Numbered from the stretch's first letter, positions 1 through 11,275 are shown. The stretch is 64,000 bases of DNA from Chloranthus sessilifolius (GCA_021018995.1 CM037591.1:66987901-67051900); one strand, 5' to 3'. Numbers and translations are program-made. The notes: generated by a model not told the origin, from the sequence alone.

Positions 1-71
1 ACACTAAAAGTTTGATTTGTATTAAGGATTGAATATTTTTACAATGCCAATAAGTTGGCGTACAATAAAAT

Positions 72-1589
72 CTACAGGTATAAAATCAAAATGCAAAATA
101 CATGGGTCTGCTGGGCCCAGCTCTGGCTGCGGTAGTGGCGGCTGTCTTTGGCGGGGTGGTCGGTCAGTGCAGCGTCTCTCTGCTGTGGAGCAGATGTGGA
201 AGGAGCCACGTCTGTGGTGGGATGGAAGACGGGTCCTCGATGGAAGGCGGTGCGTCCGGCCGTCCACTCCTCCTGGGCGAGGTAGCGGTGGTAGTCGGTC
301 GGGTAGATGTGGCGAAGTGTGTGGAACATCAAAAAGTCCATCCGTCGGTTCATCCGCTCGTTGTTGGCCTCCATACGAGCCAACACGTCCTCGATGGTAG
401 GACCGAATGGAGCGGCGCGCCGGCGGTAGGATGAGGTGGGTGTCGCGGGCGCGGAGTAGGCAGGTGGCGTCGGTGAGGCTGCGGTGTGGGAGGGAACCCT
501 CTCCACGGATGGCTCTGCGGGAATAGGGTGTGCCCCACCCACGGGTGGGTCATGCTGAGGTGGTGGGGGTGGTGGCGGTGCTACTGCTGCTGGGGCGGGA
601 GCGGTACCCGGAGCTGGTAGGGTTCGCTTGAGAAGGTTGTAGCTACGGGTCCATGAAGACTTCGTAAACGTCTTCACGCGATCCGTAGCCCTCACCTCGT
701 GAGGTGAGATGGTGTAGGAGGGCTCGTCGGAGTAGCACTCCAACATGCTCGATATAAGGCGAGCACAGGGCATCTTTTCTTTGGGCCTCATGTTGCCCTT
801 CATTAACTTCCCCTTGATGTACTTCATCCCTTCGAGGATGACTAAAGTAGCATCAAACCATCGGCCACAGAAGGCCGCATATAGTGCATGTTGCACTCGT
901 GGGCGCATCGGGTAGAGGTTGCACTTGATTATGGAATCAAGCATCCACATGTAGGGTGGAAGGTCGACCCTCTTAATGGAGGATCCCGACCCCTTCTTCC
1001 CGTTGGTCATACGGGTCATGACCTCCTCAAAGCGGGGGTCTTCCTCAAAGGGTGGGAAAAGAGTGGTCTCCGGGGTGAAATCGAGGTAACACTTGAGTAC
1101 CTCGTGGATGTGGCGACGAGTGATCGTATAGAGACGACCCTCAATCTTGGTTATAATACAATCGTCGATAGGGACATCGGTCAGCCCTTGGTAAAAGAGT
1201 CTAACCAATCTAGGGTAGTAAGAACCCCGGATTGGTTTTAGAAGGTTGCCGAGGCCGGCGTTATTTAGGTAATTTCGAGCCCATTGGGTCTCGCCCGGCA
1301 AATCGGGATTTGTGAATAGGGTAGGGTCGATGATGTATTCGACCTCAAAGGTCTTTGCCGCCCACCATTCATTTGGTTGCTCGACATTGGTGGGTGGTGG
1401 TGGCATGGGGGTGGATTCGCGGGAAGACTCGCGCATAGACGCGCTCGTCGAACCGGAGGTGGTCTCCGATTCCGACGGCGATGGAGTCCTCACCGGCGAT
1501 GGGGTAGGTGGTGGTGGCGCAGCGTTCTTACGCCTAACCGGCAACTTAGAAGTCGCCTTCTTTGAAGATAGACAGGTTTTGGGCGGCAT
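72..1589 (-). CDS. Additional ORF downstream of pol in chromovirus A, intact, 505 aa
   Basis: This is an uninterrupted frame in the same sense as gag and pol, lying between the chromodomain and the 3' LTR. Residues about 1-60 are Ser/Thr/Pro-rich and basic. Residues about 70-330 form a globular region with the landmarks EWWAAKTFEVEYI, ETQWARNYL, RLVRLFYQGL, MWMLDSIIKCNLYP and ARLISSMLECY. Residues about 345-400 are Pro/Ala-rich, followed by a helical stretch DVLARMEANNERMNRRMDF. The globular part resembles what plant annotations call putative plant transposon protein (from memory, not searched). It is not an env: I see no signal peptide or fusion region. Elements B and D have homologues at the same place. 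A TATA box lies about 210 bp upstream and a palindrome array just beyond it, so it probably has its own promoter. Function is unknown; a DNA-binding or anti-silencing role is inferred only from context. Confidence 0.75.
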   Translation of the reverse strand: MPPKTCLSSKKATSKLPVRRKNAAPPPPTPSPVRTPSPSESETTSGSTSASMRESSRESTPMPPPPTNVEQPNEWWAAKTFEVEYIIDPTLFTNPDLPGETQWARNYLNNAGLGNLLKPIRGSYYPRLVRLFYQGLTDVPIDDCIITKIEGRLYTITRRHIHEVLKCYLDFTPETTLFPPFEEDPRFEEVMTRMTNGKKGSGSSIKRVDLPPYMWMLDSIIKCNLYPMRPRVQHALYAAFCGRWFDATLVILEGMKYIKGKLMKGNMRPKEKMPCARLISSMLECYSDEPSYTISPHEVRATDRVKTFTKSSWTRSYNLLKRTLPAPGTAPAPAAVAPPPPPPPQHDPPVGGAHPIPAEPSVERVPSHTAASPTPPAYSAPATPTSSYRRRAAPFGPTIEDVLARMEANNERMNRRMDFLMFHTLRHIYPTDYHRYLAQEEWTAGRTAFHRGPVFHPTTDVAPSTSAPQQRDAALTDHPAKDSRHYRSQSWAQQTHVFCILILYL

Positions 1590-1796
1590 TCTTAGAAAAT
1601 CTAGGGTTTATCTAGTTCAAATTTGAAGAAAAGTGCGAAATTAGGGTTTACCGTAGGTTTTGATGGCGATGAGAGCCGAAAACCGCCGGAAAAAGGGAAC
1701 CCTAGGGCACCAGATTGTCGGAGAAGAGGAAGAAGGTGAAACGCCTAAAAATCTCAAGCAAAAATAATTTCGAATGGGGAATGAAATCCCCAAATC

Positions 1797-1806
1797 TTTA
1801 TATATA
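1797..1806 (-). promoter_or_regulatory. TATA box for the extra ORF of element A
   Basis: On the minus strand the sequence TATATATAAAG lies about 210 bp upstream of the extra ORF start and immediately downstream of the palindrome array. Elements B (37952) and D (49863) have a TATA box in the same relative position. Confidence 0.6.
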
Positions 1807-1814
1807 GGCCACGG

Positions 1815-2450
1815 CTCGATTAATCGAAATTCAGAATCGATTAATCGAGATTCAAAACTAAGTTAAGCCGCGTAAAATCGATTAATCAATTTCCCAAATC
1901 GATTAATCAAAAGTCAAATTCGATTAATCGAAACCATTTCGATTAATCGAAATCGTATCTGTTTAAAATTTTCAATTTTTGAGCTCACTGGCGTGAGCCA
2001 GTCGATTAATCGAAATCCTTTTCGATTAATCGAAATTCCAAAATCGATTAATCGAATTTAATTTCGATTAATCGAAATCGTGCTGTAACTTCTAATTTTC
2101 CAAAATTTCTTAAATTATTCGATTAATCGAATCCATTTCGATTAATCGAAATTTCGAAATCGATTAATCGAAATCCACTTCGATTAATCGAAATCGTCCA
2201 TTTGATTTCAAATTCTCGTAAGTCCTTTTAGTAAATCGATTAATCGAAAAATAATTCGATTAATCGAAATTTCAAAATCGATTAGTCGATTCCAAATCGA
2301 TTAATCGAGATTCCAATTCGATCAATCGAAATTGGTCTTCTATGTATATTCTAACTCTCTTTTAAATTTCGATCATCCTTTGGCACATGCGTCGACTAAT
2401 CGAAAAATCGATTAATCGAAATTCCAAATCGATTAATCGCGATTAATCGG
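1815..2450. repeat. TCGATTAATCGA palindrome array upstream of the extra ORF (A)
   Basis: About 18 exact CGATTAATCG cores, plus one-base variants, occur in about 640 bp at irregular spacing. Most extend to the 12-base palindrome TCGATTAATCGA. The intervening sequence is not repeated, so the motif itself is the unit and not a longer tandem monomer. The array separates pol from the TATA box of the extra ORF. Confidence 0.9.
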
Positions 2451-2658
2451 TTTTTGCCAATTCTGCAGAATTTCAATCTCTTTGTTTCTTTGATTTCTTT
2501 TGGTAGTTTATGACATCAAGTGGTTCATCCATAGAGTTGTATATACTTGATCATGTACGTATAATTCTGTTCCTCAAATCAGATTGGATCAAAATTTTCC
2601 ATTGAATTACAAGTATAGTGGAGGTTTCACAGACATGTTTGTGGTTTACATTAAGTTC

Positions 2659-5600
2659 TCACGTCGTTGGAAACAAGGCTGGATATTGTTCTTTCACATC
2701 GGCCTCTCGTTCCCAAGTAGCCTCTTCTTTTGGGTGATTATTCCACCGAACAAGCACTAAGGGAACCACTTTAGTCGTGATACTTGTTCCTTTCGATCCA
2801 AGATTTCCACTGGTTCCTCTATCATGCTCATGTCCTCACACATCTCTATAGGTTGCTTTCCTAATACATGAGACGGATCGTTCACATACTTTCTGAGCAT
2901 CGATATGTGGAAAACATTATGTACTCGATCAAATAGCGGTGGTAAACCAATGCGATATGCAACTTCACCTACTCGTCCCAAAATTTCAAATGGTCCAACA
3001 TAACGTGGACTTAACTTCCCTCTCTTGCCAAATCTCATTACACCTTTCATAGGTGACACTTTCACAAACACATGCTCGCCCACTTTATAGTCAACACTAG
3101 TCCGCTTCATATCGTAACTTTTACATCTACTCTATCTTTGTCTTCAACCTTTCTCGATAATTCGGACAACGGTGGCGTTGTCTTCAAGCGATTCGGTCCT
3201 AATACAAATTTCTCACTGTTTCCTCCCAATTGAGGGGTGACTTGCATAAATCGTCCATCTGAGCTTCATACGGTGCCATGCCAATGCTCGTTTGAAACTG
3301 TTGTTGTATCTGAACTTCGAGCATCGGTAGTTAGTCATCGGTATCCTTGCATATCAAGCATGCATGCCCCGAGCATGTCTTCTATTACTTAGTTCACTCG
3401 CTCTCGCCCGCCCATCGGTTTGAGGATGGAAAGAACTAAAGTCTAGTCGTGTTCCCATTCCTTCTTGAAATTTCTTCCAAAACTTGGACATATATAGTGA
3501 TCACGATCCGAAACTATCTTGGAATACCATGTAATCTTACAATCTCCTTCATGTATAAATCGCGATCTTCTGCCAGTATCGTAGTATTATACAAAAAGTG
3601 CTATTGATGGTCAATTGGTCTACGACGACCCAAATGGCATTGTGTCTCTTGGCAGTACGGGGTAATCCAACAATGAAGTCCATTGAGATCGATTCCCACT
3701 TCCATTCTGGTATTGGTAAAGGTTGCAATAGTCCAGCAGGATGTCTATGATCAACCTTCACCTGCTGACAAGTCAAACATCGTGACACATACTCGGCCAC
3801 GTCTTGTTTCAGTCCTCTCCACCAGTAGTTCTTTTTCAAATCTTGGTACATTTTGGTGCTACCAGGGTGGATAGCATAATTTGACTTATGGGCCTCATCA
3901 AGAATCGTTCGTCTTAGGTCGACATTGTCCGGAATGCATAGACGGCCCTTAAACAATAAAGAACCATCTTCTTTTAATGAGAAGTCCGACCTAATGCCTT
4001 CACTCACGTCTTGATGAATCTTTATTAATGCCAGATCTTTCATCTGTAGATCGTGGATATGTTCAAATATCACTGGCTTTACTGATATGTTAGCCAAAAA
4101 GGATCCAGTGTCCTTTGACTCAATGTTCGCATCATAGAATGTCAGGTCTTCCAATAATTTCCATCGGTGCATACCCAAAATCAAAGAAGCTAACTGAGCT
4201 GAACCCTTCCGACTCAATGCATCGGCTACTACATTCGCCTTGCCAGGATGGTATTGTATGGAGCAATCATAATCCTTGAGGAATTCCATCCATCTGCGCT
4301 GTCTCATGTTGAGCTCCTTCTGTGTGAATAGGTATCGGAGGCTCTTATGATCGGTGAAAATTTCGAAGGTCTCACCATACAAGTAATGTCTCCAAATCTT
4401 TAGTGCAAAAATGACTGCTACCAGTTCCAAGTCATGAGTCGGGTAATTTTTCTCGTGTTCTTTCAACTGTCTTGATCCGTAAGCTATCACCTTCTTGTGT
4501 TGGTTGAGCACACAACCAAGGCCATTGTATGACGCGTCGCTGTACACAACGTATCCTCCACTGCCTGAAGGAATCGCTAATACTGGAGCCGAAGTGAGTC
4601 TTGTTTTGAGTTCTTGAAAGCTCTTCTCGCATGCCTCACTCCACTCAAACCTTGAATCTTTTCGTGTCAGCTTTGTGAGAGGTCCCGATATCTTTGAAAA
4701 CCCCTCAACGAAACGTCGATAATAGCCTGCTAAGCCCAGAAAACTTCGAACATCGGTCACTGTCTTTGGCTGCTCCCATTTAACTACTGCTTCTATCTTT
4801 GCTGGATCTACAGTGACACCATGCTTTGAGACAACGTGTCCCAAAAAGCTAACTTCTTCCAACCAAAATTCACACTTGTTGAGTTTGGCGTACAATTGGT
4901 GTTCACGTAGCGTCTGTAGAGCAATCCTCAAATGTTCTTCGTGTTCTGTCTTGGATTTGGAGTATATCAGTATATCATCAACAAACACTACGACGCAGGA
5001 GTCCAAGTGTGGTTTAAACACTCGGTTCATCAGATCCATAAACGACGCCGGAGCATTCGTTAATCCAAACGGCATCACAAGGAATTCATAGTGTCCATAC
5101 CGTGTCCGGAAAGCTGTCTTCTGAATGTCCTCTGCTTTGACTCGCAACTGATGATACCCAGATCTCAGGTCGATCTTGGAAAAATACTTTGCTCCTTGTA
5201 GTTGGTCGAATAGATCGTCAATTCTAGGCAAAGGGTAGCGGTTCTTCACAGTGAGTTTGTTCAATTGTCGATAGTCAATGCATAGCCGCATTGACCCATC
5301 CTTTTTCTTGACAAACAAGACCGGTGCTCCCCATGGAGATACACTTGGTCTAACAAATCCCTTGTCCATAAGCTCTTGTAGTTGTTCCTTTAATTCCTTT
5401 AACTCAGCGGGAGCCATTCTATAAGGTGCTTTCGAAATAGGCTCCGTTCCTGGTGCTAAGTCAAAGGCGAATTCTACTTCTCTTTCTGGAGGTAATCCAG
5501 GCAATTCCTCTTGAAACACGTCAGCGAAGTCTCGCACAACTGCTATCTCAGAAATGACATTCTTTTCTTCCTTGTCCTCCTTTAAGAAAGCTAAGTATCC

Positions 5601-6047
5601 ACTGCAACCCTTTCTGATCATTTTCTCGGCCCTTACTGCTGAGATCAGTGGCACAGATGACGACCTCACTCCTTGAAACCGAAATGATCTTCTTGTGTTG
5701 GGTTTGAAAATGACTACCTTGTTCTTACAATCGACGGTCGCACAATGCTGCGCCAACCAGTCCATGCCAAGGATCACATCAAACCCTTGCATGTCTAACA
5801 GTATCAACTTTGCTTCTAGTTCATGCACCTCTAAGTCTCGAACTGCTACAATGATAGATTTGCAAGCTAACTCCGTGTCTACTAACTCTCCAAATGGAAT
5901 AGACACTGATAGGACAAAATCCAACGTCTCAAACAATCTTCATCTTCTTAAAGCGTGGAGTGACGAATGAGTGGGTAGACCCGGGGTCTATCAACACTCG
6001 AGCGTCATAACCACCGAAACATCCTTTTTCATATATATTTAGAGTAC
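2659..6047 (-). pseudogene. pol of chromovirus A (protease, RT, RNase H, integrase, chromodomain), frameshifted
   Basis: The main open part is 5936-3549. A DPGS-type aspartic protease site lies just upstream at about 5980 and LGMDWLA follows in the open part. RT carries the FVDD catalytic motif in [11 protein letters not shown]. RNase H includes [13 protein letters not shown] and ADALSRK. The integrase zinc region contains HKSNYAIHP and CLTCQQVK, followed by MDFIVGLP. The frame is lost near 5940 and again between about 3600 and 3110. The integrase C-terminus and chromodomain resume at 3110-2659 (EEPVEILDRKEQV and EEATWEREADVKEQYP), ending at a stop at 2661-2659. It would be joined to gag by removal of the intron at 6048-6215. 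Confidence 0.88.
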
Positions 6048-6215
6048 CTATAGTATACATACATACATACAATAATTTACACATCAATTTACACTCTTAA
6101 TTCACATACAACTTTTTGTATTGAGAAAAGAATCTATACAATTCTAACACATGCTTCTCTCTATCTAAAATCTTAATGAAATGAAAATTTTCTTTAATTT
6201 TTAAAAGGGTCTCAC
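6048..6215 (-). other. Gag-pol intron of element A (168 nt)
   Basis: On the minus strand gag runs to CAAG, then GTGAG opens the intron, which closes with CTATAG before GTACTC. Joining gives a GGT codon and continues in the frame that leads into the protease [10 protein letters not shown]. The unspliced frame instead continues to a stop at 6097. The same donor, acceptor and phase are seen in C, B, D and E. Splicing is inferred from sequence only. Confidence 0.75.
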
Positions 6216-7614
6216 CTTGGATGACGTCATGCACGTTCCCTGCTTCCTGAGCAGTGACTGCATAGGCTCTCCCCTGAACGATCGGTTTCCTTGCTTGAAT
6301 TGGTCGTGGTGCTGCAACTGAAACCGTCTTTCTCTTATCCGTCTCGGGGCAATCCTTGATCAAGTGCCCCACCTTGCCACATCCGAAACAGCCCCTAGTT
6401 CCCCATCTACAGTCCACCGTCCTATGAGGCTTGCCACACTTTGCGCAAGTCTCCCGAGGTGCGGAAGAAACAGTACGAGAACCCTGTGTGATAGTGGCGC
6501 CAGTAGACATGGCAGGGCTCTCATAGCGAATAGGTCTCCCCGACGCAAGTAATGGAAACCTCTGTTGGTGTTGTTGTTGCTGTTGCGCCGGTCTTCCGAA
6601 ACCCCCTTGAAACTGTGGTCTCTGATTTTGGGCCATGAACCTCGGCTTTTTGTTCACCGGTTCGTAGTGCCCCGATCTTCCTTGTTCATTTCCTCCTCTC
6701 TGCTGCTCCCTCTGTCTATATCTATTTGTATTCTCCTCTTCAGCCACGGGTGCTTTACTCATGACCTCTTCATAGGTCCTCAGTTGAAATGGAGCTACGC
6801 CTCCCCTAACTTCAGGCTTCAAACCTTGCTGAAACCTCTTGGACTTCATCACTTCAGTAGCGACGTAATCCGGAGCAAAACGGGCAAGTCGTAGAAACTC
6901 TACCCCGTATTCTCTCACTGTCATTCTCCCTTGTACTAACTGCAAAAATTGTATCTCAAGCTGGTTCCTCACCACTTCTGGAAAATATTGTTTGTTGAAC
7001 TCCTCAACAAACTCCTCCCAAGTCCAAGGCAACTCTGGGGTCTCCTGAGCCCGAGTCCGTATCACGGACTTCCACCAAGGCCCAGCCTCCCCATCCAACA
7101 TGTAAGCTGCCCATCTTACACTCTCATCTTCCGTGCAAGTTAGCACGCTAAAGACTTTCTCCATCTCCATCAACCAGTTCTCAGCGGCCATTGTGTCTGC
7201 CTGCCCAGAAAATGAAGGAGGTCTCATCCTCCTAAACTCTGTAAATGATGAGGGCACAGGCAACGCAGGTCCTACAGGTGGTGTAGGTGGCTGCTGTTCT
7301 CTTGATGCATGAGCTGCAAAGGATGCGGCTTGTTGTGCCATGGCAGCTGCCATAGTCTCCATAGTGTGCATCATCCTTTGTCGCTCCTCTCTATCTTCTT
7401 GTCTTTCTCTCAATCTTTCTTGCTCTCTTAGATCTTGATCCTGATGATCTCGATCCTCTTCATTATGCTGTCTACTACTACTGCCCCCTGGGGCCTCAGT
7501 ACCTCCTAAAGGCACTCTATTTGTAGGAGAGATGTAATCATCTCCACTACGTAGACTCCTCTGATGGCCTCCCCTTGGTCGGCCTCTTCCTCTAGACGAC
7601 ATTTGCGGCTGCAT
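6097..7614 (-). CDS. gag: gag of chromovirus A, intact
   Basis: The 505-codon frame starts MQPQMSSRGRGRPRGG, an Arg/Gly-rich basic start. A charged coiled stretch with MMHTMETMAAAMAQQAA follows. The retrotransposon gag capsid region at about residues 125-290 includes ENWLMEMEKVFSVL, VRWAAYMLDGEAGPWW and EEFNKQYFPEVVRNQ. Near residues 400-430 a CAKCGKPHRTVDC segment precedes the CCHC knuckle CFGCGKVGHLIKDC. The last 40 or so residues are intron sequence read through, so the spliced Gag-Pol form would leave gag at 6216. It encodes the particle structural protein of the retrotransposon. The start was chosen as the first ATG after the primer site, conserved in C and D. Confidence 0.9.
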   Translation of the reverse strand: MQPQMSSRGRGRPRGGHQRSLRSGDDYISPTNRVPLGGTEAPGGSSSRQHNEEDRDHQDQDLREQERLRERQEDREERQRMMHTMETMAAAMAQQAASFAAHASREQQPPTPPVGPALPVPSSFTEFRRMRPPSFSGQADTMAAENWLMEMEKVFSVLTCTEDESVRWAAYMLDGEAGPWWKSVIRTRAQETPELPWTWEEFVEEFNKQYFPEVVRNQLEIQFLQLVQGRMTVREYGVEFLRLARFAPDYVATEVMKSKRFQQGLKPEVRGGVAPFQLRTYEEVMSKAPVAEEENTNRYRQREQQRGGNEQGRSGHYEPVNKKPRFMAQNQRPQFQGGFGRPAQQQQQHQQRFPLLASGRPIRYESPAMSTGATITQGSRTVSSAPRETCAKCGKPHRTVDCRWGTRGCFGCGKVGHLIKDCPETDKRKTVSVAAPRPIQARKPIVQGRAYAVTAQEAGNVHDVIQGETLLKIKENFHFIKILDREKHVLELYRFFSQYKKLYVN

Positions 7615-7690
7615 TTGAAACTAAAGTTTCGTTAGCAGAAGCCCCTATGTTCTGACGAAAGAACCCTTGTCAGAATTGCTAAAAGAAAAT

Positions 7691-7704
7691 AGCTTTGATA
7701 CCAA
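7691..7704 (-). other. Primer binding site (initiator Met tRNA), element A
   Basis: On the minus strand TTGGTATCAAAGC follows the LTR end CTGTCACA with a one-base gap. It matches the plant initiator-methionine primer site TGGTATCAGAGC apart from single changes. Confidence 0.85.
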
Positions 7705-9164
7705 CTGTGACAGCCCGGATTTCGGCACCCCGAAACCCGTGCCATCAGCACGATCATCTTGACCGTGCCCCTTAGCTAAGCACTAACACCGGTATATCAA
7801 GCATTGCAATAAAATAATAAACGAAATTGCGAATTTGAATCTATATTAATTAACTCCAAAAGACTTCTACCCTCATGCCTCTACATGAATGGAGTCCCGA
7901 TCCGCACCATCGATGATAGCAATCATCACGGATGGTTCGCCCCAACAGAATAATCCCCTCCATATATTTATACATGGTTTAAACAGAATCAAGTCTTGAG
8001 ATACCAAGCCGCATAAAAACTCTCTCCAAAATCCTCAAAGTGGCACAACTGAGTCCTCTAGAAGAAGTCCTCGGAGGTGGCTCCACCGCAAGGTCCACTC
8101 ACGGGATCGCCTCCTCAAGCCTCACGAGCCTCGCTAGTAGTGGACTGCGTATAGTCTATAGGGTAGGCTACATCCTAGCTCAATAGGGAACAAACACGGT
8201 TGAACATATAAATTATAACTCACATATATTCCATGATATGCCATGCATGAAGTATCTATGCAGTTGTTAATGAAACAGTTAAAAAGCATTTCGTTTTACT
8301 GTTGATTACTTATATTTTCATTTACTCATGAATGATGCTGAAAAGGCCTAAAGCAAAACTTAAACTTTCAACTTAAGTAATCCCCGAGCAATATAGCATC
8401 GAGCCCCGATGAGATACCCATCATCGTCATCTATATAGACAGTTTTAACCGTATTCCCTGGGAATACCAATAGTACCCAAGCCCCTTTCCCCTGGGGATT
8501 GGTGGCGGGGTTTCACTTGTCTCAATTAACACCCCTGGGGTGTGCTTACTATGTACGGATAAGCCTCCGCACTGGCCTACGGTTTCGCCGCCGTATCGGT
8601 CACGGATATCCTGCCGTGTCAGTCGTGGATATCCCGCCACGTCGGTGGGGTACCCTATCAAACCTCAAATAACAAAAATATCGGTGCCTTACATATAGTT
8701 ATTCACCGTGTAAATGTGCTATCTTATATCAGCTAGGCCCTATCAAACATGATTCAATCCTTGGATACATCCCTGGGATGTATCCATTTACTTGCATCAC
8801 ACCTGATGCTCTCATATCTTTATTTCTTCATCCCCTGGGGATGGCTTATTAGAATTTCTCTTATGGATGTCATACGCACACACACTTTTCACAATTCTTA
8901 AGCAATTAAACATTTGAATGGAAATCTATATCACTACATACATGCTCTTGTAAAATAAAGTACATGTTCAAGGTGTTTCCTACCTCAAGTCTTCATTTGA
9001 TCAATGCATCAAGGTCCCACGTGGCTTCTTGTGTACTAGTCCACACGTACCACCTATGGTACCACATAACAGGTGAAACACATCACAAAGGATGCAATAA
9101 AGAAGGTATAAGACCCTCCAAGAATCTTAAAGTCAAACCCAAAAGTCAACATAATCTATCTCAG

Positions 9165-9720
9165 TCGATTAATCGAATTCCAAAATCGATTAATCGAAGG
9201 TCAATATCGATTAATCGAAGTAATTTCGATTAATCGAATTTCTCTGTTTCGCAAAGTCGATTCTCAGTTCGAACAGTCGAGCTTACATTCGATTAATCGG
9301 ATCCAATTTCGATTAATCGAAATTCTCCTTTTCGCAAGGTAGACTCACAGTTCGAACAGTCGAGTTTTCATTCGATTAATCGAATCCAATTTCGATTAAT
9401 CAAAATTCTTCTTTTCGCAAAGTCGACTCTCAGTTCGAACAGTCGAGTTTCACAAGTTGATTAATCGATCCCAAATCGATTAATCAAAAACTAAAATCGA
9501 TTAATCGAAATCCCATTTCGATTAGTCGATTTTCCTCAAATCATTTCCTCCAACCAGGGTCCACTTTGGAGGTTCTCGATCGATTAATCGATCCCCAAAT
9601 CGATTAATCGAAATCCAAAGTCGATTAATGAAATCAAATTATAATCCTCGACCTTTCAACTTCGGCCAATTTCGATTAATGAAACCCAATTTCGATTAAT
9701 CGAAATTGTCGATTCAACTT
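9165..9720. repeat. TCGATTAATCGA palindrome array in LTR of A
   Basis: More than a dozen TCGATTAATCGA-type palindromes and variants lie about 500-1100 bp downstream of the TATA box. A second recurrent string, CAGTTCGAACAGTCGA, appears three times among them (9266-9445). Confidence 0.88.
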
Positions 9721-9993
9721 CATTTGTTCTTCCCAATCTTCTTCCATACTTTTTCCTCTATTTTTCTAAGCCATTATCCTATGATTTAACCCACATTCAA
9801 TCACAGCTTAACCCCTATAATCTATGCATTTTATTTACAAAAATTTTACCTTGAATAGATCTCAAGTTGATTTCAATCAAATAGTTGGAAGGCTAGGGTT
9901 TCCAGCTTTGGCTCTAACAGATCCAAATCGCGTTGAATCCGGCTTTTATCTCTTAAATCCCCCCTCCAATTAGTTGCAATAACTCCTCTCTTA

Positions 9994-9997
<4 letters not shown>

Positions 9998-10026
<29 letters not shown>
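9998..10026. repeat. (CT)n microsatellite in LTR leader
   Basis: About 14 CT units lie just downstream of the LTR TATA box on the minus strand. The LTRs of B, C and D have shorter GA-rich runs at the same position. Confidence 0.9.
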
Positions 10027-10029
<3 letters not shown>

Positions 10030-10298
10030 TTACTCTCCTTCAACAACCAAAATACACCTCTAGGGTTATTAAACCCTTTTATCCCTTTTCTCACTTGTGT
10101 GTTGAGCACATATACCGCGGTAGGTATATGCGACTTCTCATTTACATCACACACCACATAATCACTCAAACTATCACATCTCGTCCGTTCATCACATTCT
10201 ATGCTAACTCATGATCTCCTGATTGGTCAAACTTGTGACCAATCGGGCACGGATCCCGAGGTCATAGTTTAGCGTGATTTTTTTTTCGGGCTATTACA

Positions 10299-11201
10299 CT
10301 CCTGTCATTAATCTATACTGCATGACCACTCCTTGGCTATTTGCTACCTGGGGTTTGGACTGATATTAGAATGATTAATCCAAAAGCCTCAAATGGACAT
10401 CGGTTCATCCTCGTCGCCATCGAGTATTTTACTAAGTGGGTAGAGGCAGTGTCATATGCTAACATCATGGCCGATCACGTCGAGAAGTTTTTCAAGAATA
10501 AGATTGTCTGCCGATTTGGAGTACCCAAAGATATCATCACGGACAATGGTACCAACTTTGCGAATAAGCGCATCTGAGCCTTCTGCGAGCAATACAAGAT
10601 CAAGCACCATCGCTCGCCACCTTATCGGCCTTAAACTAATGGAGCCGTAGAAGCTGTGAATAAAATGATCATCCGCATCCTTGAGAAGATGGTGGTCACA
10701 AACCGAGATTGGAGTGAAATGTTACCATTCGCATTGTGGGCCTACAGGGCGTTGATCCGTACCGCTATATGGGCAACACCATTCTCCCTTGTGTATGGAA
10801 CCGAGGTCGTCTTGCCAGTTGATGTTGAAGTACTCTCGCTCTGAATCCTCCTTGAATCAGGCTTACCCGAAGCGGAGAGAGAGAGATCTCGCTTTGATCA
10901 ATTGAATCTGCTGGATGAGAAAAGGCTCCTAGACTTGTGTCATACCCAAGTTTATCAGGGGCGAATCACACATACTTACAATAAACGTGTCTGCGATCAA
11001 GATCTGAAGGTAGGAGACACCGTGCTGAAGATCTTCCCATCCCTCCACGTCGATCAAAGGGGAAAGTTTAAGCCTAATTAGGAAGGGCCTTACGTCATTC
11101 GGGAGGTGCTTCCTAGATATGCCATCCGCCTCGCCACCATGGATGGAGCTCACTTTCTTGAGCCCATCAATGTTGGATATGTCCGGCGGTTTTATTCTTA
11201 G
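10299..11201 (+). pseudogene. Tat-like integrase, C-terminal two thirds
   Basis: A single plus frame can be followed with several in-frame stops, for example near 10575, 10634, 10842 and 11080. Landmarks are NGHRFILVAIEYFTKWVEA, FGVPKDIITDNGTNF and NGAVEAVNKMI in the catalytic core, then LPFALWAYRA and TPFSLVYGTEVVLPVDVE. The C-terminal part has GDTVLKIFPSL and GPYVIREVLPRYAIRLATMDG. It ends at a stop at 11199-11201. There are no frameshifts that I can see, only nonsense changes. Confidence 0.88.
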
Positions 11202-11275
11202 TCTCACGACAAGATAAGTATTGGTTAAACAGATACGTGACTGCTTAAGAACCACACAAAAGAGGCCATCATTCA

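Larger units (their letters stand above)
1..10298 (-). mobile_element. Chromovirus A (Tekay/Del-like Ty3/gypsy), 3' LTR outside window
   Basis: Read on the minus strand this is 5' LTR (7706-10298), primer site, gag, intron, pol, palindrome array, TATA box and an extra ORF ending at 72. The 3' LTR must lie left of position 1. The chromodomain at the end of pol and the TGGTATCA-type primer site place it among chromoviruses; the Tekay/Del clade is my judgement from the integrase and chromodomain sequence. It interrupts a Tat-like integrase gene whose remnant resumes at 10299. Gag and the extra ORF are open while pol has frameshifts, so the copy is probably young but no longer autonomous. Confidence 0.9.
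7706..10298 (-). repeat. 5' LTR of chromovirus A
   Basis: The LTR is 2593 bp, starting TGTAATAGCCC and ending GGGCTGTCACA on the minus strand. A TATA-like GGATAAAA lies at 10077-10084, about 215 bp into the LTR, so most of the LTR is transcribed. Inside are a palindrome array (9165-9720), CCCTGGG-centred dyads near 8450, 8530, 8770 and 8830, a hairpin segment near 8170-8190, and a degraded acidic reading frame ending SEDFF at about 8061. Confidence 0.9.

Noticed and set aside
888..1241. Plus-strand frames overlapping the extra ORF of A (also 102-434 and 1312-1626)
   Set aside because: They are complementary-strand shadows of the intact minus-strand ORF and lack any family features.
1815..2450. 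CRISPR-like array of palindromic repeats
   Set aside because: Spacing is irregular, the repeat is only 12 bp, spacers are not uniform and the sequence is plainly plant; no cas genes.
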